Shown here: positions 24,102 through 34,415 of the stretch, piece by piece
Layout: each line of letters starts with the position of its first letter
Numbering within the stretch: position 1 is the first letter of the stretch
Assembly (NCBI GenBank): GCA_046759305.1
Contig: JBHIBY010000005.1
Coordinates: 1-57,991 of the forward strand
From: JADFRG01 sp046759305
GTDB lineage: Bacteria > Chloroflexota > Anaerolineae > Anaerolineales > E44-bin32
Direction: 5' to 3'
Length of the DNA stretch: 57,991 bases
The notes under the pieces: generated by a model
Databases searched by the model: none
What the model was told of the DNA's origin: nothing
Seen by the model: only the letters and a program-made list of their open reading frames with translations
Program-made: the position numbers and the translations under genes

Positions 24102-27100
24102 GAGCAAGCGAAACGGCTAGACGCTACGCGATCGAGATCATTCTCGTCGGGGTATTGCTTCTTGCGGCGTCGCTTCGCTTGGTTGGCCTTGATTGGGATC
24201 GTAAAACCCACATGCATCCCGATGAGCGCTTTCTCACGATGGTGGAGACCAGCATCCAGATTCCGCAATCGGTAGGTCAGTACTTCGATACGGCAACCTC
24301 CACCTTCAACCCCAACAACGTCGGCCACACCTTTTTCGTATACGGTACGCTTCCCATCTTTCTGGTGAACATCGCCGGAGAGCTAATTGAACAGGTCGGG
24401 AGCGTACTGATCGAACGTGTCGGTATTGAAGCCATCGGACAGATCGGGTACGACCAGATCCACATCGTCGGTCGTGCGGCCTCCGCGATTTTTGATATCA
24501 GCTCGGTCTTCCTGATCTATCTCATTGGTGCGAGGCTCTACAGTCGACGGGTTGGAGTACTGGCGGCAGCGTTTACCGCCACTTCGGTTTTACTCATTCA
24601 GCACGCTCACTTCTTCGTGGTCGACTCATTCGCCAACACCTTCATTCTGGCTGGCATATATTTCGCGGTGCGGGCCATGGATGAAGGCAAGCTGATCCAT
24701 TACGCGCTGTTCGGAGTGGCACTTGGGATGGCGGTCGCCTCGAAGATCAGTGCCGCGCCTCTAGCAGGCGTCATCGTTCTGGCCTCTGTTGTGCGCTTGT
24801 GGGGTCACGAGGAGCAACCCGCATGGACGCGCGAGCTCGGGAGCTTGATCCTGGCTGCCGGCGTTTCCCTACTGACCTTCCGCATACTGCAGCCCTACGC
24901 CTTCTTGGGGATTGGGCTAAATCCGCTCTGGGTCAATAACCTGATATCGCTGAATTCGCAGACTTCTGGCGCTGCAGAATCTCCACCAACCTGGCAGTGG
25001 GCTCAACGCACTCCGCTGCTCTTTGCCTTCCGCAACCTTGTTGCCTACGGGATGGGATTGCCACTTGGGATTTTTGCCTGGGCCGGATGGGTTTGGGCTG
25101 TGATCCGCACTATCCGAGGAGATTGGCAGCGGCACTTGATTCCCCTGGTTTGGACTGGGGCTTACTTCATCTGGCGCGGGACCGGATTTACCAGCGCCAT
25201 GCGCTATCAGCTCCCGATTTACCCGACATTAGCGCTCTTCGCCTCCTGGGGGTTCTGGGAGGCCTGGGAACGAGCACGCAATGCGCGGATTCGAGAACGA
25301 TTTCGTGTGAGTTGGCTGGTTGGCGGGCTGGGAGCCTTCGTGGTTCTTGCCAGCCTGGCCTACGCAGCGGCATTCACCACCAACTATGCCCGTCCGTTCA
25401 CTCGCTACGAGGCGTCCTCTTGGATCTACCAAAATATCCCTCAGGGTTCCGTGCTCATTACTGAGAGCAGTTGGGACGACGCGCTGCCCCTGCGCATCGA
25501 GGGCCGCGACGGTTTTGCCAATCTATACACAGGCGTCAATCAAGAGCTTTATTGGAACGACGATCAAGATGAGGAAGAGAACGGGGTTCCAGACAAGCTC
25601 GAGCGCATTGTGTCTACATTGTCTGAGGGCGACTATCTGATCATCACCTCCAGCCGCCAATACGGGTCTGTCGGCCGACTCCCACAGCGATGGCCGATTA
25701 CCGTGGCCTACTATCGAGCGCTTTTTGGATGCCCCAGTAACGTTGCGGTGGAGGTCTGTGCCGCGGCCGCTCAGCCGGGTCAGTTCCAGGGGGAGCTGGG
25801 ATACCAGCTGATTGCCAGCTTTGAGCAAAATCCGCGCATCGGCCCGATTGAGTTCAAGGATCAGCTTGCGGAAGAAGCTTTCACGGTCTACGACCACCCT
25901 AAGGTCCTGATATTTGCAAAGCAGCCTGACTTCGATCCGCTGGCTGTGGAGGCAGTACTGGCCAGCGTGGATGTCTCACGGGTGCAGAATCTACCTCCAA
26001 ATGAAATTGGATCGGTGCCGCCAGACCTGCTGCTTCCCGATGATCAGCTCGAGATTCAGCAGTCTGGAGGTACATGGTCTGAGCTCTTTTCCCGAGAGAG
26101 CCTGGTCAATCGATCGCAGCTGCTGAGTACGATCGCCTGGTGGCTGATGATAGGCATTCTGGGGTTGCTGGCATTCCCTCTGGTACGCGCAGTTTTCCCC
26201 GGCCTGCGTGACGGCGGCTACGCGGTTGCTCGGCTAGTCGCACTCCTGTTCACTGCCTGGGCGAGTTGGATGGCTGGCAGCGTAGGACTGCGCTACACGC
26301 AGGGCACGATTCTGCTGACGGTTATCCTGATGGGCGCCATTTCGGCGGCCCTGGCCTGGCGGGACCGAGAGGGGCTGGTCGCATTCTTCCGAGAGCGACG
26401 CAAAGAAATACTGTTCGTTGAAGCTCTAGCACTCGGGTTCTTTCTGTTCGACCTGGCAATTCGTATCGGTAATCCGGACCTCTGGCATCGTTATCTCGGC
26501 GGGGAGAAGCCGATGGACTTCTCCTATCTAAACGCGGTCTTGCGCAGTTCCACCTTCCCACCCTACGACCCGTGGTTTGCAGGCGGCTATATCAACTATT
26601 ACTATTTCGGGTTCGTGTTGGTTGGCACGCCGATAAAGCTGCTCGGTTTGCTGCCGTCCGTAGCATACAACCTGGTCATTCCGACCTTATTCTCCATGAC
26701 CGCACTGGCGGCCTACGCGGTCGGCACCAATCTTGTAGCGCGGCTTGGCAAGGCTTACGAGGCAGTACGAAACGTAAGCCCCAGAGTAGCTGGCCTGGCC
26801 GCCGCGCTTTCACTGGTTGTTTTAGGCAATCTTGGAACCGTCCATCTGCTGTATGGTGCGTTGGAAGAAGTGGGAGCGCGCAGTAGTGAGGAATCCACGC
26901 CGGGTATTGTGAATGCCACAGTAGGACTTGGCAGAGTGCTCTCGCAGCAGGATCGTCTTCCGATCGGACTGCACAACTGGTATTGGGAGCCGAGCCGCGC
27001 GATCACCGCCGCCCCAGGTGAAGCGGGTCCAATTACTGAATTCCCCTTCTTCACATTCTTATATGCCGATCTACACGCACATATGATCAATCTGCCTCTT

Positions 27101-28636
27101 ACAGTGCTGGCACTGACCTGGGCCATCTCCTGGGTGCTCGCAGCTGCTAAAGGGATCAAGCTCCGCTGGACGGATCGGATTCTTGCCATAGGCATGGGCG
27201 CCCTTACGATCGGTGTGCTTGCGCCGACCAATACGTGGGATTTTCCGGTTTATTGGACGTTGGGTGCGCTGGCGGTGGCGGCTGCTCCCATTGTGCGCGA
27301 GCGTGGTCTCTCCCTGAAGGCTGCGGTTGAAGCGGTGGCTAGCGTTGGTGTATTGCTCCTGCTTGCAAACCTGCTATTTCGACCGTACTACATTTGGTAT
27401 GGATTGGGGTACTCCGAGGCGGATCTGTGGCAAGGATCGCGCACATCAGTTCTTAGCTATCTGACAGTCCACGGATTATTCCTGATCGTTCTAGCGCCAT
27501 GGTTGGCCTGGGAGACTCGCCAATGGATGGCCTCCACTCCACTGTCGTCCCTCAGTCGGATGCGCCCGTACTTTGGAATGATCGCAGCCCTGGGCCTGAT
27601 AGTTATCTTCGGCATCGCATTTATCACTGCGGACGGATTCAGTATTGCCCCTCTGGTTGCAGTCATCATGCTATGGTGCGGCGCGCTCTTCCTTCGCAGC
27701 AATCAGCCGATTGAGAAGCGTATCGTACTGGTGATGGTAGGGACCGCCGCCGCGCTCACTTTCCTTGTTGAGGCCGTGGTGTTGGTGGGGGATATCAGCC
27801 GCATGAACACGGTCTTTAAGTTCTACCTTCAGGTATGGACTCTCTTCAGCCTCGCAGGCAGCGCAGCCTTGGTTTGGCTGCTGGCCGATCTGCCGGCGTG
27901 GGGCATAAGGGCGCGCTGGGTATGGAGCGCGGTCTTTGCGATAGCATTGTTCGGCGCTGTGCTCTATCCGCTAACTGCCTCCTTCGCCAAGGTGCGTGAT
28001 CGCATGGCTCCCCTGACGCCCATTTCGCTGGACGGCATGGCTTTCATGAGGGAAGCGATCTACGATGACCTCGGGCAGCAGATCAGTTTGGCAGGGGACT
28101 ATGAGGCCATTCAGTGGATGCAGGAGAACGTAGAAGGATCACCGGTGATTGTAGAAGCTCAAATCCCGGAGTATCGATGGGGTTCGCGATTCTCGATTTA
28201 CACTGGCCTACCCGCGGTGCTTGGATGGAACTGGCACCAACGTCAGCAGCGTGCTGCGGTTGGATCGATGGACGTTCCGAACCGTGCAGATGACATTGAG
28301 AGTTTCTATTTGACGACCTCCGCGCCGGAGGCAATCGATTTCCTCGCCCAGTACGATGTGCGCTATGTTGTTGTCGGAGACCTGGAGAAGCTCTACTACG
28401 GTAGCTTCGACAAGTGTCAGCCCATCGATGGGGGAGGGCGCGTAGCCTGTGATACATCGGGTAGATTCGTCGGGCAACGTACGCTCGACATCCCGGTAAG
28501 TCAGTGTGAGTCACAGGGATCGTCGCTTGCCTGTCCCACAGGTGCACTTGAGAAATTCGAGGCAATGGAATCCTTGGGTATCCTGCGCGCAGTCTACCGT
28601 AATGGTTCCACCACGATCTATGAGGTCCTGACTTGA
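24098..28636 (+). CDS. GT39-like domain fused to a Chlor_Arch_YYY (DUF2298) domain
   Basis: 1512-aa giant membrane protein. Residues 1-640 are a GT39/PMT-like module with the early DWDRKTHMHPDERFLTMVE loop, multiple helices and an extracytoplasmic domain. From about residue 690 a second module begins STIAWWLMIGILGLLAFPLV and carries the YYY signature FAGGYINYYYFGFVLVGTP, plus SRMNTVFKFYLQVWTLFSLAG. These match the Chlor_Arch_YYY family of Chloroflexota and archaea, whose function is unknown. GTG start at 24098 overlaps the previous stop by 4 bases. The YYY module is paralogous to the whole next gene. Confidence 0.88.
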   Translation: MRASETARRYAIEIILVGVLLLAASLRLVGLDWDRKTHMHPDERFLTMVETSIQIPQSVGQYFDTATSTFNPNNVGHTFFVYGTLPIFLVNIAGELIEQVGSVLIERVGIEAIGQIGYDQIHIVGRAASAIFDISSVFLIYLIGARLYSRRVGVLAAAFTATSVLLIQHAHFFVVDSFANTFILAGIYFAVRAMDEGKLIHYALFGVALGMAVASKISAAPLAGVIVLASVVRLWGHEEQPAWTRELGSLILAAGVSLLTFRILQPYAFLGIGLNPLWVNNLISLNSQTSGAAESPPTWQWAQRTPLLFAFRNLVAYGMGLPLGIFAWAGWVWAVIRTIRGDWQRHLIPLVWTGAYFIWRGTGFTSAMRYQLPIYPTLALFASWGFWEAWERARNARIRERFRVSWLVGGLGAFVVLASLAYAAAFTTNYARPFTRYEASSWIYQNIPQGSVLITESSWDDALPLRIEGRDGFANLYTGVNQELYWNDDQDEEENGVPDKLERIVSTLSEGDYLIITSSRQYGSVGRLPQRWPITVAYYRALFGCPSNVAVEVCAAAAQPGQFQGELGYQLIASFEQNPRIGPIEFKDQLAEEAFTVYDHPKVLIFAKQPDFDPLAVEAVLASVDVSRVQNLPPNEIGSVPPDLLLPDDQLEIQQSGGTWSELFSRESLVNRSQLLSTIAWWLMIGILGLLAFPLVRAVFPGLRDGGYAVARLVALLFTAWASWMAGSVGLRYTQGTILLTVILMGAISAALAWRDREGLVAFFRERRKEILFVEALALGFFLFDLAIRIGNPDLWHRYLGGEKPMDFSYLNAVLRSSTFPPYDPWFAGGYINYYYFGFVLVGTPIKLLGLLPSVAYNLVIPTLFSMTALAAYAVGTNLVARLGKAYEAVRNVSPRVAGLAAALSLVVLGNLGTVHLLYGALEEVGARSSEESTPGIVNATVGLGRVLSQQDRLPIGLHNWYWEPSRAITAAPGEAGPITEFPFFTFLYADLHAHMINLPLTVLALTWAISWVLAAAKGIKLRWTDRILAIGMGALTIGVLAPTNTWDFPVYWTLGALAVAAAPIVRERGLSLKAAVEAVASVGVLLLLANLLFRPYYIWYGLGYSEADLWQGSRTSVLSYLTVHGLFLIVLAPWLAWETRQWMASTPLSSLSRMRPYFGMIAALGLIVIFGIAFITADGFSIAPLVAVIMLWCGALFLRSNQPIEKRIVLVMVGTAAALTFLVEAVVLVGDISRMNTVFKFYLQVWTLFSLAGSAALVWLLADLPAWGIRARWVWSAVFAIALFGAVLYPLTASFAKVRDRMAPLTPISLDGMAFMREAIYDDLGQQISLAGDYEAIQWMQENVEGSPVIVEAQIPEYRWGSRFSIYTGLPAVLGWNWHQRQQRAAVGSMDVPNRADDIESFYLTTSAPEAIDFLAQYDVRYVVVGDLEKLYYGSFDKCQPIDGGGRVACDTSGRFVGQRTLDIPVSQCESQGSSLACPTGALEKFEAMESLGILRAVYRNGSTTIYEVLT

Positions 28637-31275
28637 TCGTTGCCTGGTGGCTGGTTGCCAGCCTGCTGGGCCTGCTGGCTTTTCCCCTAACCTATCGCAT
28701 CTTTCACCGACTACCGGACCGTGGCTATGCCTTCGCGCGCCCGCTCGGATTGCTTGCGGCCAGCTACGTCTTGTGGCTCGGTGCGAGTGTAGAACTCGTT
28801 CCGAATAACCTGGGAGGAGCGGTTGGTGCTCTCCTGGCGCTGGGTGCCCTAAGCCTTTGGGTCCTGCGGGGCAAGCGAGGCGAGATTAAACGGTGGATCC
28901 GGGCCAATCACCGCACGATTCTCAGCGTAGAAGTGCTCTTCGGGGCGAGCTATTTGGTATGGGCGTTCGTCCGGGCCAACAATCCCGAAATCGCGTTTAC
29001 AGAGAAGCCCATGGAGTTGGCTTTTCTTAATAGCATTCTCCGATCGGAATCGTTTCCTCCTATAGACCCCTGGCTCTCTGGCTATGGCATCTCGTACTAC
29101 TACTTTGGCTATGTGATGATCGCCTTGCTCACTCAATTGTCAGGAGCCTCGGCCGCCGTGTCATTCAACCTGGCGAACGCGCTGTGGTTTGCCATGGTGG
29201 CCGCAGCAAGCTACTCGATCTTGTACAACCTTTTAGCAGCCAGGGGCCGAGAGCCCAATCGATTAGTTCCGCTTCTCGCTCCACTTTTCGTACTGGTCGC
29301 CGGCAACCTGGAGGGATTCCTGGACGTTCTGCACGCCCAGCATCTCTTCTGGCAGCAGCTTCCAAACGGCGAAATGCAATCTAGCTTTTGGGAGTGGCTC
29401 GATATTAAGCAGCTCTCGGAACCCCCAACATCGGGACCGGGTTGGATCCCTGATCGCCACCTCTGGTGGTGGCGTGCTTCACGCGTGGTTCGGGACGTAA
29501 ACCTGGCCGGAATTGATATCGAAGTGATCGATGAATTTCCCTTCTTCTCCTTCCTGTTGGCCGACAACCATCCCCATCTACTGGCGATTCCCTACGCGCT
29601 GATGACCGTCGCATTCTCCCTGCAGGTTTTCCTGGGCGGAGAGCGAGGCGAAGTGCGCCTGGCTCGATCCGATATCTCACGCGACGGCCTTGTGCGGGCA
29701 GCCTGGATTGGTGTTGGGCTCTTGCTTTCAGTGATCACATTGCGCGCGATCTTGGGAGCTACAGGTATCGAGGCACTCTCGATCCTGGAAGCCATTCAAC
29801 GCGCCTCGGTTGAGTTGCTCATCGCGGTCGTAGGACTGGCATTGATTTCCGTGCTCTTGCTGGTCATTAGCGGGGTGCTGCCGGTTGGCTTAGGACGAGT
29901 TGAATTTGTATTCGCGGCTTGGCTTTTCGGCAGCCTAGCTTTCCTCAACACTTGGGATTCGCCGATTTATCTAGCGCTGCTGCTTGTTGTGCTGGCGTGG
30001 GTGAGCCATACAGAACGGTTTAGAGAGTGGGCACCGAGGCTGCTCTATACCGGGGTATCGGTGGGCGCAGCGGCGATTCTTCTCTATTTGCCCTGGTATC
30101 CGAGTTTCGCATCACAGGCAGCAGGGATCGTCGCGAACTTCATGTTCCCCACACGAATTCAGCAGTTTGTCGTGATGTTCGGTGTGTCTTTCATCCCCAT
30201 CGTGGCGTGGCTGATCTGGCGAGGTCGGGGAAGGAAGGGGCGTCGTGACTTGATTTGGAAAGTAGGTCTGGGTGTTCCACTCCTGCTCCTCATTCTTACT
30301 GTTCTCTTCGGTGCCTCGAACTATGCAACCCTGATCGGTGACCCGATCCTGCTTGAAGATGCGCTGCGCGGCCTTGGTGCTGCGGGAAGCACAGTACAGG
30401 AAGGAGCAAGAGCGGTCCTTGAGGAGGGTCTTCAACGTCGGCTCCTGTTTTCAGGCACCGTGCTGGTGCTCGGCCTCACGCTGGGCGTGAGCGTCTGGCT
30501 CTTGGTAAATGCCAGCACCGAATCTGACAAAGAGAATTCGGATTCGATTTGGCCCTTTACGATTCTGTTGATCGGAGTTGGGGCACTGCTGGTGCTTGCG
30601 CCGGAATTCGTCTATCTGCGGGATCTGTTCGGCACTCGCATGAACACCGTATTCAAGTTTTACTTTTCGGCCTGGATCCTTTGGGGCCTGGCAGCTGCCT
30701 ATGCCTCTGTGGAGCTCTGGCCCAAGAGCTATCGGGTTCCACAAGTCCTTCGATTGGCTATCTACATTCCGCTGATACTTGGCTTTGTCTATCCGATTTT
30801 GGCGACAGTGACCAAGACCAACGGTTTCAACCCGGTTGGAGGGAGGACACTGAACGGAATCGTCTATCTGGCCGGGCAGAGTGCAGGAGACTACGATGCG
30901 ATCCGATGGATCAACGCGGGACTCCCGGAGGGAGTGATCGCGGAAGCGATCGGCGGAAGCTACACCCAATACGCACGTATCTCGACACACACCGGCCTGC
31001 CCACTGTGCTGGGGTGGGGTGGACACGAGGTGCAGTGGCGAGGTGATGCCGAACCGCAAGGATCACGCCAGGGCGACATCCAACGGTTGTATGAGACAGA
31101 AAACTGGTCGGAGGCGGAAGAGCTGCTGGACAAATACGGCATCGCCTACGTTTATATCGGCCCTCTGGAGCAGTCGACTTATGTTAGGTTGAGCGAGCGT
31201 AAATTTGAGACCTTCATGGACAAGATCTTTGACAATGGAGTGGTGCGCATCTATTCGAGAGGCAGCGCAGGATGA
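28633..31275 (+). CDS. Chlor_Arch_YYY (DUF2298) membrane protein
   Basis: 880-aa polytopic membrane protein made only of a YYY module. The key motif is SGYGISYYYFGYVMIALLTQ. The N-terminus WWLVASLLGLLAFPLTYRIF and the block TRMNTVFKFYFSAWILWGLA align with the second half of the preceding 1512-aa protein, so the two arose by duplication. A soluble C-terminal domain ends near VRIYSRGSAG. TTG start overlaps the previous stop (TTGA). Role unknown; context points to cell-surface glycosylation. Confidence 0.88.
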   Translation: MIVAWWLVASLLGLLAFPLTYRIFHRLPDRGYAFARPLGLLAASYVLWLGASVELVPNNLGGAVGALLALGALSLWVLRGKRGEIKRWIRANHRTILSVEVLFGASYLVWAFVRANNPEIAFTEKPMELAFLNSILRSESFPPIDPWLSGYGISYYYFGYVMIALLTQLSGASAAVSFNLANALWFAMVAAASYSILYNLLAARGREPNRLVPLLAPLFVLVAGNLEGFLDVLHAQHLFWQQLPNGEMQSSFWEWLDIKQLSEPPTSGPGWIPDRHLWWWRASRVVRDVNLAGIDIEVIDEFPFFSFLLADNHPHLLAIPYALMTVAFSLQVFLGGERGEVRLARSDISRDGLVRAAWIGVGLLLSVITLRAILGATGIEALSILEAIQRASVELLIAVVGLALISVLLLVISGVLPVGLGRVEFVFAAWLFGSLAFLNTWDSPIYLALLLVVLAWVSHTERFREWAPRLLYTGVSVGAAAILLYLPWYPSFASQAAGIVANFMFPTRIQQFVVMFGVSFIPIVAWLIWRGRGRKGRRDLIWKVGLGVPLLLLILTVLFGASNYATLIGDPILLEDALRGLGAAGSTVQEGARAVLEEGLQRRLLFSGTVLVLGLTLGVSVWLLVNASTESDKENSDSIWPFTILLIGVGALLVLAPEFVYLRDLFGTRMNTVFKFYFSAWILWGLAAAYASVELWPKSYRVPQVLRLAIYIPLILGFVYPILATVTKTNGFNPVGGRTLNGIVYLAGQSAGDYDAIRWINAGLPEGVIAEAIGGSYTQYARISTHTGLPTVLGWGGHEVQWRGDAEPQGSRQGDIQRLYETENWSEAEELLDKYGIAYVYIGPLEQSTYVRLSERKFETFMDKIFDNGVVRIYSRGSAG

Positions 31276-32975
31276 CCGCGAACAAGGAGAGTACTCCGGA
31301 AGCCAGCCTGTCACTGGAAGTCGTGCTCTACGCCCTGGTCGTTCTGCTCGCGGTATGGCTGCGCTTCGCCCGCCTTGATCTGCATCCTCTTACGAACCAT
31401 GAGGCGGAGCATGCGCTCGCGGCCAGCACAAGTGAATTCGCCTCTGACTCTCCTGCGCACGGCGCCCTGACGAGTCTGGTCTTTGCTGTAGGTGGCGAGA
31501 GCGAATCTACCGCGCGCTTGATACCAGCCCTTGCAGGGATTGGATTGATATTGACTCCGGTTTTGCTGCGGCGCCAGATTGGGCGGGGACCCGCATTTCT
31601 CGGGACCCTACTGCTGACTCTTTCCCCCGTGCTGTGGGCGGCCTCACGAACTGCTGATGGGACCTCCCTTGCGGCACTTGGAATCACAACTGCGATCTTT
31701 CTCTTGATCGGCGGGCACCTTGAGTGGTCTGCAGCATTTCTCGGGCTTGCAGTGGTGTCGGGACCCGTAGCACTAACCGGATTGATAAGCATAGGAGCCG
31801 GCGCGGGAGTATTTACGCTACTTCGCCGGCGGAGCACCGCGACGCTGGATTACCCCATTCGGACGGATCATCCCTGGATTAAGGGCCTGGGAATAGTGGT
31901 ATTAGTTGCACTCGTAGTCGCCAGTGGAATCGGGTTTTTCCCTGATTCACTGCAAAGCATCTTCGATGGACTGGGAAGCTGGGTAGGTGGATGGTTTCAA
32001 AGCAGCGGGATCGCAGCGGTGACGCTGACAGTGATGCTGCTTATCTATGAACCCTTGGTATTCGCGGCTGGCGGTGCAGGCTTATTCTCTCGGTTTAGGA
32101 GGGGGAGTTCCGTGCTGCCGTTTATGGCAAGCTGGACGGTAGGTGCGGTGCTCATACTTTTTATTTATCGAGGACGCCAGGCGGCAGACATCATTTGGAC
32201 CGTCATACCGCTTACCATCCTTGCCTCCAGCGTGATCAGCTATTTACTTGATCGAGTATTTCAGCCGGAAAGCATCTGGATTGCGGTGGGCTTTACCGGC
32301 GCGGTTGTAGCCTTACTGGCATTTGCCTACCTTCAGGTACGAGCGGGCGTAAGCGGGCCCGAGACGCTTCAGTCTCTACTGGGTATTCCCACGCACTTTG
32401 CTGCTGCTGGAATGGGGGTCGGCTTGGCGGTATTGGCATTGATCCTGCTTGCCATTGGTTGGTCCAGGCAGATCGCCTTTCCGATTGCTGCCGCGGCGCT
32501 AATATTGACTGGGCTCGTAATTACAATCTCAGTTGGAGCGGCGTTAAACTTTGGTGAGCCAACCGCCCGCGAGCTCTATCGTCCGCAGGCCAGTACGCGC
32601 GGTCTCACTGCGCTGCGCGATATGCTGCGTACCCTTTCGAGAGCCGAGACAGGGCGGCCAGACGCGCTTCCGATCGAGGTGAGGGACCGCCCATCTCCGG
32701 CTCTAGCCTGGACGCTGAGAGAATATCCGAAGTTCGAAGGCCCGGTCGACGCTCCCGTCGTGATTACGCGCGAGGGTGGCGAGCTACCAGGCGAGTACCT
32801 GGGGCAATCCATGACGATTGGCGAAACTTGGGGATGGATCGGTTGGTTACCGCCGGACTTTTTGAGGTGGCAAATAATTCGGGAGGCGCCAATCTTGCCT
32901 GACCGCTGGGTTCTGTTGGTACGTAAAGACGTTGCCGGGGTTGAGGAAATATCGCCCGTTGAGTTTGAGCAATAG
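31272..32975 (+). CDS. Agl23-like membrane protein (TIGR03663 type)
   Basis: 567-aa GT39-related polytopic protein. FARLDLHPLTNHEAEHALAA near residue 35 corresponds to the H-x-E-A-x-H-A motif of the 'flippase activity-associated protein Agl23' family known from archaea and Chloroflexota. About ten to twelve hydrophobic helices follow, then a soluble C-terminal tail of about 120 residues. Likely works with the upstream YYY and GT39 proteins in lipid-linked sugar handling. ATG start overlaps the previous stop by 4 bases. Family assignment is by pattern only. Confidence 0.8.
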   Translation: MTANKESTPEASLSLEVVLYALVVLLAVWLRFARLDLHPLTNHEAEHALAASTSEFASDSPAHGALTSLVFAVGGESESTARLIPALAGIGLILTPVLLRRQIGRGPAFLGTLLLTLSPVLWAASRTADGTSLAALGITTAIFLLIGGHLEWSAAFLGLAVVSGPVALTGLISIGAGAGVFTLLRRRSTATLDYPIRTDHPWIKGLGIVVLVALVVASGIGFFPDSLQSIFDGLGSWVGGWFQSSGIAAVTLTVMLLIYEPLVFAAGGAGLFSRFRRGSSVLPFMASWTVGAVLILFIYRGRQAADIIWTVIPLTILASSVISYLLDRVFQPESIWIAVGFTGAVVALLAFAYLQVRAGVSGPETLQSLLGIPTHFAAAGMGVGLAVLALILLAIGWSRQIAFPIAAAALILTGLVITISVGAALNFGEPTARELYRPQASTRGLTALRDMLRTLSRAETGRPDALPIEVRDRPSPALAWTLREYPKFEGPVDAPVVITREGGELPGEYLGQSMTIGETWGWIGWLPPDFLRWQIIREAPILPDRWVLLVRKDVAGVEEISPVEFEQ

Positions 32976-33648
32976 AAATGACAGAACGATCGCCATCGAC
33001 GGCCCGGCCGCCTCGGGCAAGTCAACCATCGCACAACACCTGGCAAGCCACTTGGGATTTCTCTACTTCGATACGGGGGTCATGTATCGAGCCGCCACGC
33101 TCGCCGGACTGCAGTCTGGGATCCCTATTGGAGACGAAGCGCGAATCTCTGAGAAGGCCTTTGAAATCTCGATCGATGTTCGCCCGCCGTCCAAGCAAGA
33201 TGGACGGCAGTATGATGTGATTATGGACGGCGACGACGTGACCTGGGAGATCCGTACAGAAGCTGTGGATTCCAACGTGTCAGAGGTATCAGCCTACCCG
33301 GGCGTTAGGCAAGCAATGACGGAGAGACAGCGAGAAATCGGTCGCCGGGGCGGGGTGGTTATGGTTGGCCGCGATATCGGTACCGTTGTGCTGCCGGAGG
33401 CCGATTTCAAGCTCTACCTGGATGCATCGGTGGAGGCTCGCGCCAGGCGTCGCTATGAGGAACGGATAGCTCGCGGCGAGCAAGTCGAATACGTTGAGAT
33501 ACTAGAAGCGATGCGTTTGCGCGATCGTTTCGACTCCAATCGTGATCTAGCGCCGCTACGTCCGGCCGATGATGCAGTGATCATCGACTCAACGGATTTG
33601 AGCATTAGTGAAGTATTGGAGCGGGCGGTCGAAATTGTGCAGACCTAG
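32959..33648 (+). CDS. cmk: Cytidylate kinase
   Basis: About 229-aa CMP/dCMP kinase. The P-loop is AIDGPAASGKSTIAQHLA; DTGVMYRAATLAGL is the CMP-binding start, and VMVGRDIGTVVLPEADFKLY is a family hallmark. LDASVEARARRRYEE is the LID region. No ATG fits. A TTG at 32959 lies 12 bases after GAGG (32943-32946) and overlaps the previous gene by 17 bases; TTG at 32965 or 32941 are alternatives. Cotranscribed with the glycosylation operon and followed by an acyltransferase, a cmk-plsC order common in bacteria. Confidence 0.94.
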   Translation: MSLSNRNDRTIAIDGPAASGKSTIAQHLASHLGFLYFDTGVMYRAATLAGLQSGIPIGDEARISEKAFEISIDVRPPSKQDGRQYDVIMDGDDVTWEIRTEAVDSNVSEVSAYPGVRQAMTERQREIGRRGGVVMVGRDIGTVVLPEADFKLYLDASVEARARRRYEERIARGEQVEYVEILEAMRLRDRFDSNRDLAPLRPADDAVIIDSTDLSISEVLERAVEIVQT

Positions 33649-33668
33649 TTAGGCCAGATCTTACCGAT

Positions 33669-34415
33669 TTGCCAAAGGAGATCTTCAACCAGACCGTGTC
33701 CACGGCCCGATCAAGCGAACCACGAACCTACAATCACTCGCGATTTGAAGGCCGGCGCAAGGTCTTGCGTTGGCTGATCCACGAGATTGGTTACCGGCTG
33801 CTGGCTAAGCTCGGCAGGGCCGAGAATGTGGACAACCTCCCGGCGAGTGGATCTGCGATCGTCATCTTCAATCACATCGCATTCATCGATCCCATTGTGG
33901 TGTTGAGTGTGCTGCCTCGAAATGTAATTCCCCTCGCGCGCCACGATGTGTTTGCTATTCCCGGATGGGGAATCTTTCCTCGCTTGTGGGATGTGATCCC
34001 GGTTCGGCGAGATGAAGTCGATCGCCAGGCGTTGCGCAAAGCTCTAGCCGTTCTGGAGGCGGGGGAGGTCCTACTGGTGGCTCCCGAAGGAACCCGACAC
34101 CCAAGTCTGCAGAGTGCGAAAGCAGGCCTGGCATATCTGGCTATTAAGAGCGGAGCACCGATCGTGCCGGTCGCAATCGATGGGACGGAAGGTTACCCAA
34201 CGCTGATTGTGGGCAAGCACGATCTAGCTCCAGTCAATATTCGGGTGGGACGGCCTTTTAAGTATCGGGAGTTGAAAGGTCAGCGAGATCGTGATCGCCT
34301 GCGAAAAATGACAGATGAAGCTATGTATGTGCTAGCTGGGATGCTGCCCAGGGAACGGCGCGGGGTCTATTCGGATTTGAGCCGTGCGACGACCGATACG
34401 ATTGAAATGCTGTGA
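33669..34415 (+). CDS. plsC: 1-acyl-glycerol-3-phosphate acyltransferase
   Basis: 248-aa PlsC-family enzyme that adds the second acyl chain to lysophosphatidic acid. NHIAFIDPIV gives the NHx4D catalytic motif, and LLVAPEGTRHPSLQSAKAG gives the EGTR block, followed by VPVAIDGTEG. Length is typical. Start is uncertain: TTG at 33669 is used, and a GTG at 33696 after AAAGGAGA is also possible. The first 30 residues are not conserved-looking. Confidence 0.92.
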   Translation: MPKEIFNQTVSTARSSEPRTYNHSRFEGRRKVLRWLIHEIGYRLLAKLGRAENVDNLPASGSAIVIFNHIAFIDPIVVLSVLPRNVIPLARHDVFAIPGWGIFPRLWDVIPVRRDEVDRQALRKALAVLEAGEVLLVAPEGTRHPSLQSAKAGLAYLAIKSGAPIVPVAIDGTEGYPTLIVGKHDLAPVNIRVGRPFKYRELKGQRDRDRLRKMTDEAMYVLAGMLPRERRGVYSDLSRATTDTIEML

